Counted from the first letter of the stretch, positions 7,563 through 16,900 are shown. The stretch: DNA of 53,382 nucleotides from UBA2160 sp964588665 (GCA_964588665.1 CAZPQQ010000016.1:1-53382); one strand, 5' to 3'. A program made the numbers and translations. Notes: generated from the sequence alone by a model not told the origin.

Positions 7563-8672
7563 ATGAAGATATCCAGTTCGACCACTCTTGCGCCTGAACG
7601 ATACACACGCGACGAACCCAACGCGCCGATAATCGAGATCGCGACCGACGGCGTCGAGCTCGACCTCGGCGGCGCCGTCTTCGACGGCGAGAACCGGACC
7701 AGCGTCGGCATCCTGGTGCACGATTGCGAGCGTGTGACGATCCGCAACGGCGTCGTCCGCGGCTTCCACTGGGGAATGCTGGCCGAGAACGTCAAACAAC
7801 TCCGAATCGAGCGCTGCGTCGTCTCCGGCAACCACAACCCGCCCGGACTCGGCTGGCTGGGCGACGACGTCGTGCCCGTCGAGGAAGGCTTCGGCGGAGG
7901 CATCCGGTTGGTGCGCGCTACCGACTGCGTCCTTGACGGCAACATCGTGCACGACAACCTGAACGGCATCGACCTAGTGCGTTGCCAGAGGGTGACGTTG
8001 CGCGGCAACGACGCGTCGTATAGCGGCAATGTAGGCATACATCTTCTGCTGTCTACCGACAACGTCATCGAGGACAACCGCGCCGACCACTGCATCCGTT
8101 TCACCGACCGGTTTTGGAATGACACGGCGGACTCTGCCGGCATCCTGCTGGAGGAGCACTCGCATCGCAACCGCATCATCGGAAACAGCCTGCTGTACAG
8201 CGGAGACGGCTTCTTCATCCGCGCAAACAACCGCCACGCCTCCAATGACAACCTGATCGCGCGAAACGACGCCAGCTTCTCGCCCAACAACGCGTTCGAG
8301 GCCGTCTTCTCTGAGGGCAACGTCTTCGAGGAGAACATCGCCGACTTCTCGAACTACGGATTCTGGTTGGGTTACTCGCGAAACACGACTGTTCGAGGCA
8401 ACCGCATCCGCTCCAACCGTTCGGACGGCATCGCCATCGAGCACGGCAGTCGCAACGTGATCGAAAGCAATGAGATCGCGGACAATCGTGCAGGGGTCCG
8501 GCTCTGGTGGGCGCAGTCGGAATTCGGCGACGACCCGTCCGAGGACTACGCGATCCGAGGCAACACGATTACCGGCTCCCGCGAAGCAGCGATCCTATCC
8601 ACGGCCACGAAGGACGTGCGGCTGGACGGCAATCGTCTTAGCGGCAACTCCCGTGACTTAGTGAGGGATTAA
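7563..8672 (+). CDS. right-handed parallel beta-helix (NosD-like) protein
   Basis: A 369-residue protein made almost entirely of about 22-residue coils of a right-handed parallel beta-helix: repeated patterns of the form (V/I)xxNxIxxxxxGIxLxxx, for example NVIEDNRADH, NRIIGNSLLY, NNLIARN-type turns and SDGIAIEHGS. Such folds occur in the periplasmic copper-insertion protein NosD, mannuronan C5-epimerases and pectate-lyase-like enzymes. There is no signal peptide and the helix begins within the first 30 residues, so either export is absent or the start is misplaced; no strong ribosome-binding site precedes the ATG. No catalytic residues can be assigned. It stands alone, so a carbohydrate-active role is only a guess. 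Confidence 0.75.
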   Translation: MKISSSTTLAPERYTRDEPNAPIIEIATDGVELDLGGAVFDGENRTSVGILVHDCERVTIRNGVVRGFHWGMLAENVKQLRIERCVVSGNHNPPGLGWLGDDVVPVEEGFGGGIRLVRATDCVLDGNIVHDNLNGIDLVRCQRVTLRGNDASYSGNVGIHLLLSTDNVIEDNRADHCIRFTDRFWNDTADSAGILLEEHSHRNRIIGNSLLYSGDGFFIRANNRHASNDNLIARNDASFSPNNAFEAVFSEGNVFEENIADFSNYGFWLGYSRNTTVRGNRIRSNRSDGIAIEHGSRNVIESNEIADNRAGVRLWWAQSEFGDDPSEDYAIRGNTITGSREAAILSTATKDVRLDGNRLSGNSRDLVRD

Positions 8673-8854
8673 CCTCACCGTTCGCCGCCTGTCCCGACGA
8701 ATCGGGATCCCGGCCTCATCGGGACCCGTCGAAGGGCTGTTTCGTTCCCTCCAGTGTTCAGCGAACCTCGGAGGCAGAACGTTGGGCTCACCTTTCGCGT
8801 GGACGATCAGTGCTAAATGAGGTCGCCAGACAACGCATTGCCGCGGCGTTGAAC

Positions 8855-9706
8855 TCAACCACCTATCAACCTCAGCCCGTTGCTCCGCACCTGGTCCTGC
8901 GCCTCGTCCGACAGCCCCGACTCCTTGAGCTGCCGGAGGAGCCGTCGCGGCTTCAGTAGCGGATAGTCGCTGCCGAGCAGGATCTTTTCAACGCCAACCA
9001 GATCCGCGACCGCTGAGAACACGTCCGGGGTGTACAAGAACGGCGAGGCGGCAGTGTCGAAGTAGACGTTGCGCAGCGCATCGGCAACCTCCGGCATGAG
9101 CGCGTAGAACGGCAGTCCACCGCCCCAGTGGGCGCACACGATCTTCACGGCGGGGAATCGGGCAGCGTGCTGGATGAAGCGCCACAGCACGTCGGGGGTC
9201 GTGCGTCCTTTGCCCGGATACGAGTGTCCGACTGGTTCCGACGAGTGTGTCGCCACGATCAACCGATTAGCTTGGGCAACCTCCAGCAGCGGCGTCATGA
9301 CGTTCTCCTCGCCGAGGTCGAAACGCTGGGTGTCGGGATGAAGCTCGCCGATGCCCTTGAGTCCGGCCTGTGCGCATCGCTCGGCTTCCCAGGCGGCGAC
9401 ATCGCCCCAGATCGGATTCACGGACGCGAAACCGGTCAAGCGGTCGGGGTGTCTCCGTGCCGCATCGATGATGTAGTCGTTCGCCTCGCGGGCCAGCCCT
9501 TGGTCCGTCCAGCCGATGCCCATCACGACAGCGCGGTCGACCCCGTCCTCGTCCATGGCCGCGATCAGGTCCTCGGCGGTAGCCAGCTTCGCCTTTGGGT
9601 CGGCGTACAGCTCGCGGAACGTGGCGTCTCGTTCGAGCCAACGCTCCCGCTGGTCGGCTAGCTCGGGCGGGAAGATGTGTGTGTGGAAATCCACGGTCGC
9701 AGTCAT
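8855..9706 (-). CDS. amidohydrolase family protein (ACMSD/decarboxylase-like TIM barrel)
   Basis: A 283-residue metal-dependent hydrolase of the COG2159 type. The N-terminal DFHTHIFPP holds the H-x-H metal ligands of strand 1; a further His lies in THSSEP, another in the CAHWGGG segment and the catalytic Asp in LLGSDYPLL near the C-terminus. Family members decarboxylate or hydrolyse aromatic and small acids (ACMSD, 2,3-dihydroxybenzoate and orsellinate-type decarboxylases). A longer frame exists but its first 66 residues lack similarity; the ATG at 9706 follows the methyltransferase stop with one base between (TGAGATG), indicating translational coupling in a two-gene operon. Confidence 0.85.
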   Translation of the reverse strand: MTATVDFHTHIFPPELADQRERWLERDATFRELYADPKAKLATAEDLIAAMDEDGVDRAVVMGIGWTDQGLAREANDYIIDAARRHPDRLTGFASVNPIWGDVAAWEAERCAQAGLKGIGELHPDTQRFDLGEENVMTPLLEVAQANRLIVATHSSEPVGHSYPGKGRTTPDVLWRFIQHAARFPAVKIVCAHWGGGLPFYALMPEVADALRNVYFDTAASPFLYTPDVFSAVADLVGVEKILLGSDYPLLKPRRLLRQLKESGLSDEAQDQVRSNGLRLIGG

Positions 9707-9707
9707 C

Positions 9708-10361
9708 TCAGGACACCGCGCCTTGCTCCGCGGACCGCTCCGCGACGATCCACAGGAACGTCTCCGCATCGCGGGCGGACGAAGTCGTCTCTTCCCGAGC
9801 CCTAATAATCCGGAACCCAGCGTCCCCGACCAGCTTCCGATTTGTGTCCGAGTCGAAGCCGCTCCAAAACATGGGCGCTCCCATCCACGACCAGTCGAAG
9901 TCAACCTCGTTGGAGTGTGTTCCGAGGGAGCAGACCAAAAGGCCGCCCGGTCGAAGCCATCCGGCTATCGCGCCTAGAAGCGGACCCTGCTCGTCTCGCG
10001 GCAGGTGGATGATCGAGTAGAAACCCGTTACCCCATCGAAGGATTCGGCGGCGAAGTCGAGGGCGGCCATGTCGGAGTGCACGAAAGAGGCGTTCGGGAC
10101 GTTCCGTCTTGCTCGTTCGACCTGCTTCTCCGAGATGTCGACTCCCGTGACGTCGAACCTGCGCGCTAGCCTCCGAGTAGTTGGCACGCCCGAGCCACAC
10201 CCTAGGTCCAGCACCCTCGATCCCTCGGGCAAGCGATCCAAGACCACGGTCTCGTAGCGGTTGCGCTGCAGCGTCCGGGAGCGCGTCGCCATCCGGCCGT
10301 AGGTCTCGCCTATCTTGTCGTACCCCTGAGCAACCAGGAGCTTAGAGTCGTCACTGTTCAT
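9708..10361 (-). CDS. class I SAM-dependent methyltransferase
   Basis: A 217-residue methyltransferase with motif I VLDLGCGSGVPTTRRL, the acidic residue ending strand 2 in VTGVDIS, motif II HSDMAALDF and the post-motif GGLLVCSLG. The fold is the small Methyltransf_11/25 type. The ATG at 10361 is preferred to the open upstream frame because an AAGG stands eight bases before it and similarity begins there. It is the promoter-proximal gene of the pair with the amidohydrolase. The acceptor is unknown; members act on small molecules such as quinones, sterols or thiols. Confidence 0.85.
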   Translation of the reverse strand: MNSDDSKLLVAQGYDKIGETYGRMATRSRTLQRNRYETVVLDRLPEGSRVLDLGCGSGVPTTRRLARRFDVTGVDISEKQVERARRNVPNASFVHSDMAALDFAAESFDGVTGFYSIIHLPRDEQGPLLGAIAGWLRPGGLLVCSLGTHSNEVDFDWSWMGAPMFWSGFDSDTNRKLVGDAGFRIIRAREETTSSARDAETFLWIVAERSAEQGAVS

Positions 10362-10899
10362 CCGGAAACCTTCGGTACGATTCCGCACGCGGAGTTTACC
10401 TTTCCGTCCTGACAGGCGATCCCGACAAGACTGATCTGGCAACAGGCCTCACGCCACCGGAAGTCAACGAAAAGGAGCGTGATCAACTGCTTTCCGGAAG
10501 TGCATCGTTCGTCTGGCTGTCGGGCGCTCGTGGGATATCAGGCACAGTAGGCGTTTGAAAGTATATCGGAATTCAACGTATGTGGGGCTGCCGGCTGTAT
10601 TCTGAGGACAAGCCGCGTTTCCGCCCCTGGTTGTCGTGTGGAAGGCTGATGTCGGTCTGATCCATGCAGTGCGTGAATTTGACGACTCACCCGCAGCGCT
10701 TTTCCTTCTCGAACACCGGCTTGATGCAAGCAATGTGGCCAGGTCGTTTGTCGCGCACGTTACGGAATGGAGACATAACGGCACTTCAAATCCGAAACCG
10801 TGCGTACTACCCGCACAGCGTGTAGAATCTGCGGTACGTTCACTTACGCGCTAACTCAATGGATGGGAAATTAGCCAGCACACCGGTGTTCAAGGTCCC
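10362..10899. other. intergenic region, no gene recognised
   Basis: About 540 bp between divergently transcribed genes. The reading frames here (for example 10464-10784 minus) lack ribosome-binding sites and any familiar motif. The region must hold the promoters of the methyltransferase operon and of the large glycosyltransferase gene, but I see no convincing -35/-10 pair. Confidence 0.5.
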
Positions 10900-13800
10900 G
10901 TGACTTCCGGCATTGTCATAGCGGCAATCGTCGCGACGAAAAACCGACCGGAGCTTCTGGCGAACCGGTCACTGGCATCCGTTGCAGCTCAAACGCGGCC
11001 GCCTGATTTCCTCATAATCGTCGATGACTCGGCTCCGAAGAACCGAACTCTGAACGAGCAGATCGCGGCGGAGTTTTCATCGCCGGGTACGACAGTCGTG
11101 TATCTGGGCAACTATCGGACCGCCGGCGCCAGCGGGGCTTGGAACACGGCGCTCGCATGGTTGCACATGCACGCTTCCGACGCGTTTGCGGCAATTCTGG
11201 ACGATGATGACGCCTGGTCGCCTGCGTATCTGGAGCGCTGCGAACAGGTGGCAATCGACGATAACCTCGACATGGTCGTGGCTGGATTGTTATACCATCG
11301 CTCGGCGAAGGATGATGGAGAACCGCTTACTATTCCGGCGCAACTCAGGTCCGACGACTTCCTGGTGCGCAATCCCCACGTTCAAGGATCCAACCTGTTT
11401 GTGCGTCTCAGCGCTATGCTGGAAGCCGGGACTTTCGACGAGGCGCTTGTCAGCACGACAGACCGAGACTTGTGCGTGAGGCTGGCCGACCTGGGCCACA
11501 TCCGCTACGGCGCCGTCCGCCAACACTTGGTCCATCACTTCGCCGAACTTGACCGAGATCGTCTTTCTACATTGGGTTCAGATTCCAAAATGAGGGGACT
11601 CTCCTCGTTTTACCGCAAACACCACGGTCGGATGACGGAACTCCAGCGAGATGAGTTTGTCAGACGATCGCGGGAGCGTTTTGGCGTCGACCCGGTGGTC
11701 GGCGAACACCCGGTTGCGCTCCCAACCACGGAGCCTCCGATCGACCTCGATGGAGAACTTGCTCTGTTAGTCGGCGTGATTACCTCGCCTGACCTGCTGC
11801 CGACATCCAGGCTGCTTGGCGACCTGAGGCAGGTCTTTCTGGAACGCGACGATGTTCGTCTGAAGATCGTGCTGTTGGAGAACGGAGGCGCCGAAAAGGC
11901 ATCGAGGACCGCGCTCCGGGAACTCGAAGCGGCCGAGAAGGCGGCGGGATTAGACATCCGCGTCGTGTCGCTGGAACAACAGCGTAGCGACCTTGGCGCC
12001 AAAAGCGACGACATTCCAGGGCTCAAAGACCGCAAAAGCATCGCTCTGAGCAGGACCATGCTTCAACGCCGCTTATACTTGGAGGCGAAAGCCATGCCTG
12101 CCACAGTGGTGTGGATCTTGGACGACGACATCCGGCTTGACGGACTGACCAGCGTGGGCGGCGTAGGACACGAAATTCAGCGGCCGGATTACGTTGCCAG
12201 CCTGAAGCGCCTCGCAAAGACGGACTATGGTGTGGTACTGGGTACGGTGACAGGCGACCCTCCCCTGCCTTTTTCCAGCAGCATTAGAACCCAATTGGTT
12301 GATCTGTATCACAATCTTGAACAGATGGCCGCCCTTTCGCCCGACGATCCGTATCCGGACAGGTCGCCTGAAAACGCAGCCGTCCGATCGGAACACAGGG
12401 ACTACTACTACGACCTCTCACGTCTGGAGACAGACCATCTCGAGACGCCGTTCTGGTACGCACCGCGCAGGCAACGCTCCACAGTCGGGCAGACGTTCGA
12501 GGAGATGACGCCCAGGCTTCGGGACATGATCGGAGGTGTGCAGGTGTTCCGGCCCCTCGTGGACCAGTTGAGGGGAGACCCGCTATCGCTGGCGGTTCCT
12601 TCGGTCAATCGTGGTCCGAGTACGTTGGTTTTAGATATGAACGCGCTCCGGGAGTTCCCCAATGCGGTCCCGACGCTGGACGGATCGGACACGCGTCGGA
12701 GCGACATGATTTGGAGCTTGCTCAACCGGTTCGTCGCGGGCAGAAAGGTCGTTCGGATTCCTGTTCCAGTCCGTCAAGAAAGGCGCGGCGCCCAGAGTCC
12801 GACCTTGGATTTCGAGGAACTGGCGCAGGACACACAAGGCTACGCTCTCTACTCCTGCCTGCATGACGTCTTTCTCCGCAAGGCTCAACAACGGCAGCTT
12901 GAGCGTGACGTTCCGTACGGAAACGACCTTTTGGAATTTGGCCCGGATGACATCAAATTTGCGTTGGACAGGTTCGACAAGTACTTGCGCGAGCGTATGA
13001 ACGCGTTCGAGTTGAGCTACCATCGGATTGTCGGGCTGCTCAAGAGCTTCCATCGATACTTCGATACGGCGCACGATGGGTCGCATACCCGAATATGGTG
13101 GGTGCGCGGAGCCGAGTACCGCGACGCCGTCGATGCCCTGGTCGACTTCGTGCTGACTATGGAACGCATATACGGCGGGTTCGATCTGAACGATTTCCGC
13201 AGACGCGTGCTGGACGTGGATTCCGACCAGATCGCGAGCTACCTGCCCGGCTTGCGAGCGATAATCGACGCCTACCGTTCACAACTCCCGCTGCCAAAGG
13301 ATCGGCTCATCGAGACTGCCAAACAGTTTGTCCGAGATGAGTTTGACGCCGGTTCTCTGGATTGCCTGGGCGTCGGTGAAGAAGGGGTGGCGCTCACGGA
13401 TGGTAGGCTCGTTTTCAAGTACTTCCACTACTGGAAGAGCCGCGACAGAGAACGGCAAATCCAGTTCCTGGAATCGTTGGTCGATAAATGGCCCAACTCC
13501 CACACCCTGATGCCAATCAACGAGGTTCGGCGACGGGGCGCCGCGGTCGTGCTCACCTATCCGTTCAACCCCAGCCGTGCATATGCCGGAGGGCTGTTGG
13601 ACGATATCCGAACATTCCTTCGCGAATGCCGCCAAGCTTCGATTGTGTGCAGAAACGTCCATCCGGACAACTTCATCGTGACGGACCAAGGACTGAAATT
13701 CATCGACTACGGCTCCGACATGCATCCGTTCAACGATGAAGACTATCTTCACATGTGCCAGCGTGCCTTTCTAATGTACCGATTCCACTTTCGAAGCGAC

Positions 13801-14646
13801 CTCAGATCTCTGATGCGTCAGGCGCTGCGCGATCCTGACCTGCCTGAACTCGCTGGATTCCAGCACTTCATGCGCGCACTCGATCCTCGATCAGTAGAAA
13901 CGATCGTCGATCCCATTCTCCGAGACGTTGTTGGCTCTCTCGGCCCCGGGTCGGTGCTCGATTACGGCTGCGGCAAAGGCAAACTGGCCGAGGCTCTGGC
14001 ATCGGAGGGTTTCGCTGTAACCGGCTACGATCCGGACGAAGCTGTGATTCGAAGGTGCCGATCCTACGGCAGCGAAGTCCAGCACGTTGACACTACAGGG
14101 CTGACGACGGTCCAGGAACGTTCCAACCGCTTCGACGTCGTCGTGTGCAGCCTCGTCCTCTGCACGATCGAGGATCCAGGGGAGTTGAGCCGTGCGCTTG
14201 AGGACATCCGGTCGCTGACGTCCGACACGGGAAGGGTTGTCGTGGCGGTGTGCAACCCGTTCCATACCGCGATAGAGCAGACGGAAATCCAGAGCCGGCA
14301 GTTGCCCGAGGCCGCCCGATACGAGGCCGCGTTCACGTACCGAAAAGTGGCCGGTTTCACCGGACGGGTGCGGACCGATGTCCACCGCCCAGTCGAACAA
14401 TACAGGCAGGCGTTTCTCAAGGCAGGGCTGGTCATCGAAGACACTCGAGAGTCTGAAGGAGTGGACACGGTCAACCTACGGCCGGCCTCGGATTTTCTGG
14501 TGTTCACTTTGAAAGCGGCGCCTGCGGACGGGCCCAGCGTATCGCTCCTTATCAAGACCTGTTTCCAAGAATGGAAGATAATCGAGCGACTCGTGAGGCA
14601 TCAAGTCCGACAACTCGAAAGGCCGCGAGCATTCTGTGAAAAGTAG
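10900..14646 (+). CDS. multidomain glycosyltransferase-kinase-methyltransferase, 5' part of split gene
   Basis: A 1248-residue protein with at least five regions. Residues 1-260 are a GT2-type GT-A domain (VATKNRPELL start, acceptor-nucleotide motif DDDDAW at 101-106). Residues 285-630 form a second GT-like region with ILDDDI at 406-411. Residues 640-800 are helical linker. Residues 805-975 are kinase-like, with GVGEEGV, VFK (Lys840), VHPDN (920-924) and IDYG (935-938). Residues 1000-1205 are a methyltransferase with motif I LDYGCGKGKLAEAL. Residues 1210-1248 start another GT-A fold (SVSLLIKTC) cut by a TAG in strand beta-2. The fold resumes in the -1 frame in the next entry. GTG start with a weak AAGG. 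The set suggests cytoplasmic synthesis and capping of a polysaccharide; known WbdD proteins combine methyltransferase and kinase to end O-antigen chains. Confidence 0.8.
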   Translation: MTSGIVIAAIVATKNRPELLANRSLASVAAQTRPPDFLIIVDDSAPKNRTLNEQIAAEFSSPGTTVVYLGNYRTAGASGAWNTALAWLHMHASDAFAAILDDDDAWSPAYLERCEQVAIDDNLDMVVAGLLYHRSAKDDGEPLTIPAQLRSDDFLVRNPHVQGSNLFVRLSAMLEAGTFDEALVSTTDRDLCVRLADLGHIRYGAVRQHLVHHFAELDRDRLSTLGSDSKMRGLSSFYRKHHGRMTELQRDEFVRRSRERFGVDPVVGEHPVALPTTEPPIDLDGELALLVGVITSPDLLPTSRLLGDLRQVFLERDDVRLKIVLLENGGAEKASRTALRELEAAEKAAGLDIRVVSLEQQRSDLGAKSDDIPGLKDRKSIALSRTMLQRRLYLEAKAMPATVVWILDDDIRLDGLTSVGGVGHEIQRPDYVASLKRLAKTDYGVVLGTVTGDPPLPFSSSIRTQLVDLYHNLEQMAALSPDDPYPDRSPENAAVRSEHRDYYYDLSRLETDHLETPFWYAPRRQRSTVGQTFEEMTPRLRDMIGGVQVFRPLVDQLRGDPLSLAVPSVNRGPSTLVLDMNALREFPNAVPTLDGSDTRRSDMIWSLLNRFVAGRKVVRIPVPVRQERRGAQSPTLDFEELAQDTQGYALYSCLHDVFLRKAQQRQLERDVPYGNDLLEFGPDDIKFALDRFDKYLRERMNAFELSYHRIVGLLKSFHRYFDTAHDGSHTRIWWVRGAEYRDAVDALVDFVLTMERIYGGFDLNDFRRRVLDVDSDQIASYLPGLRAIIDAYRSQLPLPKDRLIETAKQFVRDEFDAGSLDCLGVGEEGVALTDGRLVFKYFHYWKSRDRERQIQFLESLVDKWPNSHTLMPINEVRRRGAAVVLTYPFNPSRAYAGGLLDDIRTFLRECRQASIVCRNVHPDNFIVTDQGLKFIDYGSDMHPFNDEDYLHMCQRAFLMYRFHFRSDLRSLMRQALRDPDLPELAGFQHFMRALDPRSVETIVDPILRDVVGSLGPGSVLDYGCGKGKLAEALASEGFAVTGYDPDEAVIRRCRSYGSEVQHVDTTGLTTVQERSNRFDVVVCSLVLCTIEDPGELSRALEDIRSLTSDTGRVVVAVCNPFHTAIEQTEIQSRQLPEAARYEAAFTYRKVAGFTGRVRTDVHRPVEQYRQAFLKAGLVIEDTRESEGVDTVNLRPASDFLVFTLKAAPADGPSVSLLIKTCFQEWKIIERLVRHQVRQLERPRAFCEK

Positions 14647-16088
14647 TGATCGTCGATACCCGAACTGACGGTTTTCTCCGTCAATACGGCTCATCGGATG
14701 AAAAGGCGCACCGTCTCGCGATGGATCGGCTCCTCACCGATGGCATCGTAGACCGTGTCGAGTACGCTCCGGAAGATGTTGGCGAGGTCTCGGCTACGTT
14801 CAAGCGCTGGTTTAGCGTTGACGCAACCGACACGCATGCGGCGAACGGGCAACAGCTTTTCGCCACCCTCCACGGATTTGACGCCTGCAACGGTCAGTAC
14901 ATTCTCCAATTGGACAGCGACCTTCTGATCGGTCGAGCGGACGTCGACTATGACTACCTGGCTGACATGATGGAGGTCTTCGAGCAGGATCGCGGCGCGT
15001 TGTTCGTTCCGCTGTCGATCTCACGGAAAAAGCCACTGCCGTACACGGCAAGTGGTCGACGGGGCGATTGGCGCGTGGAGGTGAGGGGTTGCCTGTTTGA
15101 CAAGGAACGAGTCGACAGCGTGTTGCCCATTCCCAACACGGCGCTGGATGGCACGGTGCAAACAGCCTGGCACCGAGCGTTCGACGATTTCATCCGGTCA
15201 AGCGACTACAGATCTTATCGAGGCGGCGACCCTAGGACGTGCGCTGTCCACGTTCCGAACGAATGGAAGTCCGACCCGGAAGAGTTGTTCGTAGTCGTTG
15301 ATCGGATAGAGCACGGGCATATTCCTCCAGCGCAGTTCGGGATGGTGGACCTCCAACGAACAGCGAACGATTGGATGGGTCCGAAGCGCAAAGAGCTGTT
15401 TGTCTTCATCATCGCCGGCAGGAACGTCGACCCGGGAAGGTTCAAGCAGTGCTTCGACTCGCTGGCCGCGCAGACCGACGACTCGTGGGGGGCGGTCTTG
15501 ATCGACGATGCTTCGGACAACGGGTTCGGAGAGTACGCCGAGTTGCTGGCTTCGTCGCTGAGGAACAAGATCACGTTGATCCGGAACCACTCACGCAAAG
15601 GTCTGCTGCGCAACACCTGGGAGGCGGTCACCCGCTATTGCGACGACCCCGAGAGCGTCATCATCACCCTCGACGCCGACGATGCTTTGATCGGCGCCGG
15701 CGTCTTGACTCGCATTCGAGAGGGATACGAACGGGGCGCCGATGCCACCGGGGGATCCATGCTTCGGCTGGACAAAGAGGCAACCTACGTCCCTAACCTC
15801 GAGGACCCACGCGGTAACCGAGGGGGCGCCGTTTGGCAGCATCTTCGCACCTTCAAAAAGAGGTTGTTCGATGCGATCCGAGTCAACGACCTGAAATTCG
15901 ACGGTGAGTGGATCGAACTCGCCAACGACTGGGCGTTCATGTTGCCGATCGTCGAGATGGCAATGAACCCAGTGCATATCTCAGCCAAGCACTACCTCTA
16001 CGAGCCCGCCAATCAGAGAGACCCGGACTACGTAGACGAGCGAGATCGAGTCATCGCACGAATCGTGTCGAGGCCTCAGTACGAGTGA
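14646..16088 (+). CDS. glycosyltransferase pair, 3' part of split gene
   Basis: Read from the GTG at 14646, this 480-residue product begins mid-domain with VIVDTR, the second strand of a GT-A fold whose first strand and helix end the preceding gene. It carries the DxD motif QLDSD at 88-92 and then a complete second GT2 domain from about residue 248: FVFIIAGRNVD, VLIDDASDN, and TLDADDAL at 341-348. The upstream stop and this GTG overlap by one base (TAGTG). Either a -1 frameshift joins the two, or ribosomes reinitiate. Because half a Rossmann-like domain could not fold alone, I favour one continuous chain of about 1730 residues, or a recent frameshift mutation. Confidence 0.75.
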   Translation: MIVDTRTDGFLRQYGSSDEKAHRLAMDRLLTDGIVDRVEYAPEDVGEVSATFKRWFSVDATDTHAANGQQLFATLHGFDACNGQYILQLDSDLLIGRADVDYDYLADMMEVFEQDRGALFVPLSISRKKPLPYTASGRRGDWRVEVRGCLFDKERVDSVLPIPNTALDGTVQTAWHRAFDDFIRSSDYRSYRGGDPRTCAVHVPNEWKSDPEELFVVVDRIEHGHIPPAQFGMVDLQRTANDWMGPKRKELFVFIIAGRNVDPGRFKQCFDSLAAQTDDSWGAVLIDDASDNGFGEYAELLASSLRNKITLIRNHSRKGLLRNTWEAVTRYCDDPESVIITLDADDALIGAGVLTRIREGYERGADATGGSMLRLDKEATYVPNLEDPRGNRGGAVWQHLRTFKKRLFDAIRVNDLKFDGEWIELANDWAFMLPIVEMAMNPVHISAKHYLYEPANQRDPDYVDERDRVIARIVSRPQYE

Positions 16089-16107
16089 CTTCAATAGGAT
16101 GCCGACG

Positions 16108-16713
16108 TCACAAACCGGCCGACTCCAGCCACGCCGCGAACGACGCGTCATCCTTGTAATGATACGCCTGGCCGCCGAGTTCGCGGAACAGCCGGACTTC
16201 TTTGAGTGTGTCTTCCACCAACAACGCACCGTCGTATCCGTGGCCGGCGCCCAATGCTTCGAACGCCCGATCCCACATGGGTCGCTTCGATTCCAGCCGG
16301 GCCCCGTAGTCAGCCGAATTGACGATCATGTCGAACACGTCGTTCAGCCCGTGTGCTGGAACGACGACGTCGCTGAAGATGTCAGCGTTCGTCGTGACGA
16401 GCGCGAGCTTCCGGCTTGCCTCGCGCTGGCGTTTCACGAAGGACCAAACTGCGTCGTTGAAGTGCATGTCCGAGCAGCCGCTGACCAGTTTCTCATGGAT
16501 TGAATCAGCCGACATATCTAGGAAGCCAGAGAGATATGCGGCGACATCCCTGGAGGTCGCCAATCCGCTCATCCACCTGTCTGTCATGTCCGACTTGGCG
16601 CCGAAAAGAATCTTGCTCGCCCGCGCCGACATCTCGGGTCCCAGCCTGTTGAAGTAATGCTCCGAGCAGAGTGTGAATCCGAAATCGACGACGACCGTGC
16701 GGATGGCTGGCAT
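16108..16713 (-). CDS. HAD-superfamily hydrolase-like protein
   Basis: About 201 residues with the HAD core: motif I VVVDFGFTL, motif II VTTN, motif III Lys in ESKRP, and motif IV LLVEDTLKEV. The nucleophile Asp is present, but the usual second Asp of DxDxT is Gly, which removes the general acid used by HAD phosphatases. Enzymes lacking that Asp include haloacid dehalogenases and phosphonoacetaldehyde hydrolase, so this may not be a phosphatase. The frame is open for 30 codons upstream; the ATG at 16713 is chosen because the conserved core begins at once. Gene ends converge with the glycosyltransferase gene. Confidence 0.75.
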   Translation of the reverse strand: MPAIRTVVVDFGFTLCSEHYFNRLGPEMSARASKILFGAKSDMTDRWMSGLATSRDVAAYLSGFLDMSADSIHEKLVSGCSDMHFNDAVWSFVKRQREASRKLALVTTNADIFSDVVVPAHGLNDVFDMIVNSADYGARLESKRPMWDRAFEALGAGHGYDGALLVEDTLKEVRLFRELGGQAYHYKDDASFAAWLESAGL

Positions 16714-16900
16714 TATCAAGCCCCAGTCGACATGGGTACCGGCGCAAGGATGACCCCAGCCCGAACTTTCATGCAGGTGTGTACCTCTGAAATCTGATAA
16801 CATCCGTGGAAATACTCATGATGATATCCATTTTGATTGAGATGAGGTCTGTATACACCAAATCGAACCCTGCTCAGGTTTCAATGCTTAGATTGGACAT

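Noticed and set aside
10464..10784. 106-codon minus-strand frame in the gap before the large GT gene
   Set aside because: No SD, no motif, skewed composition.
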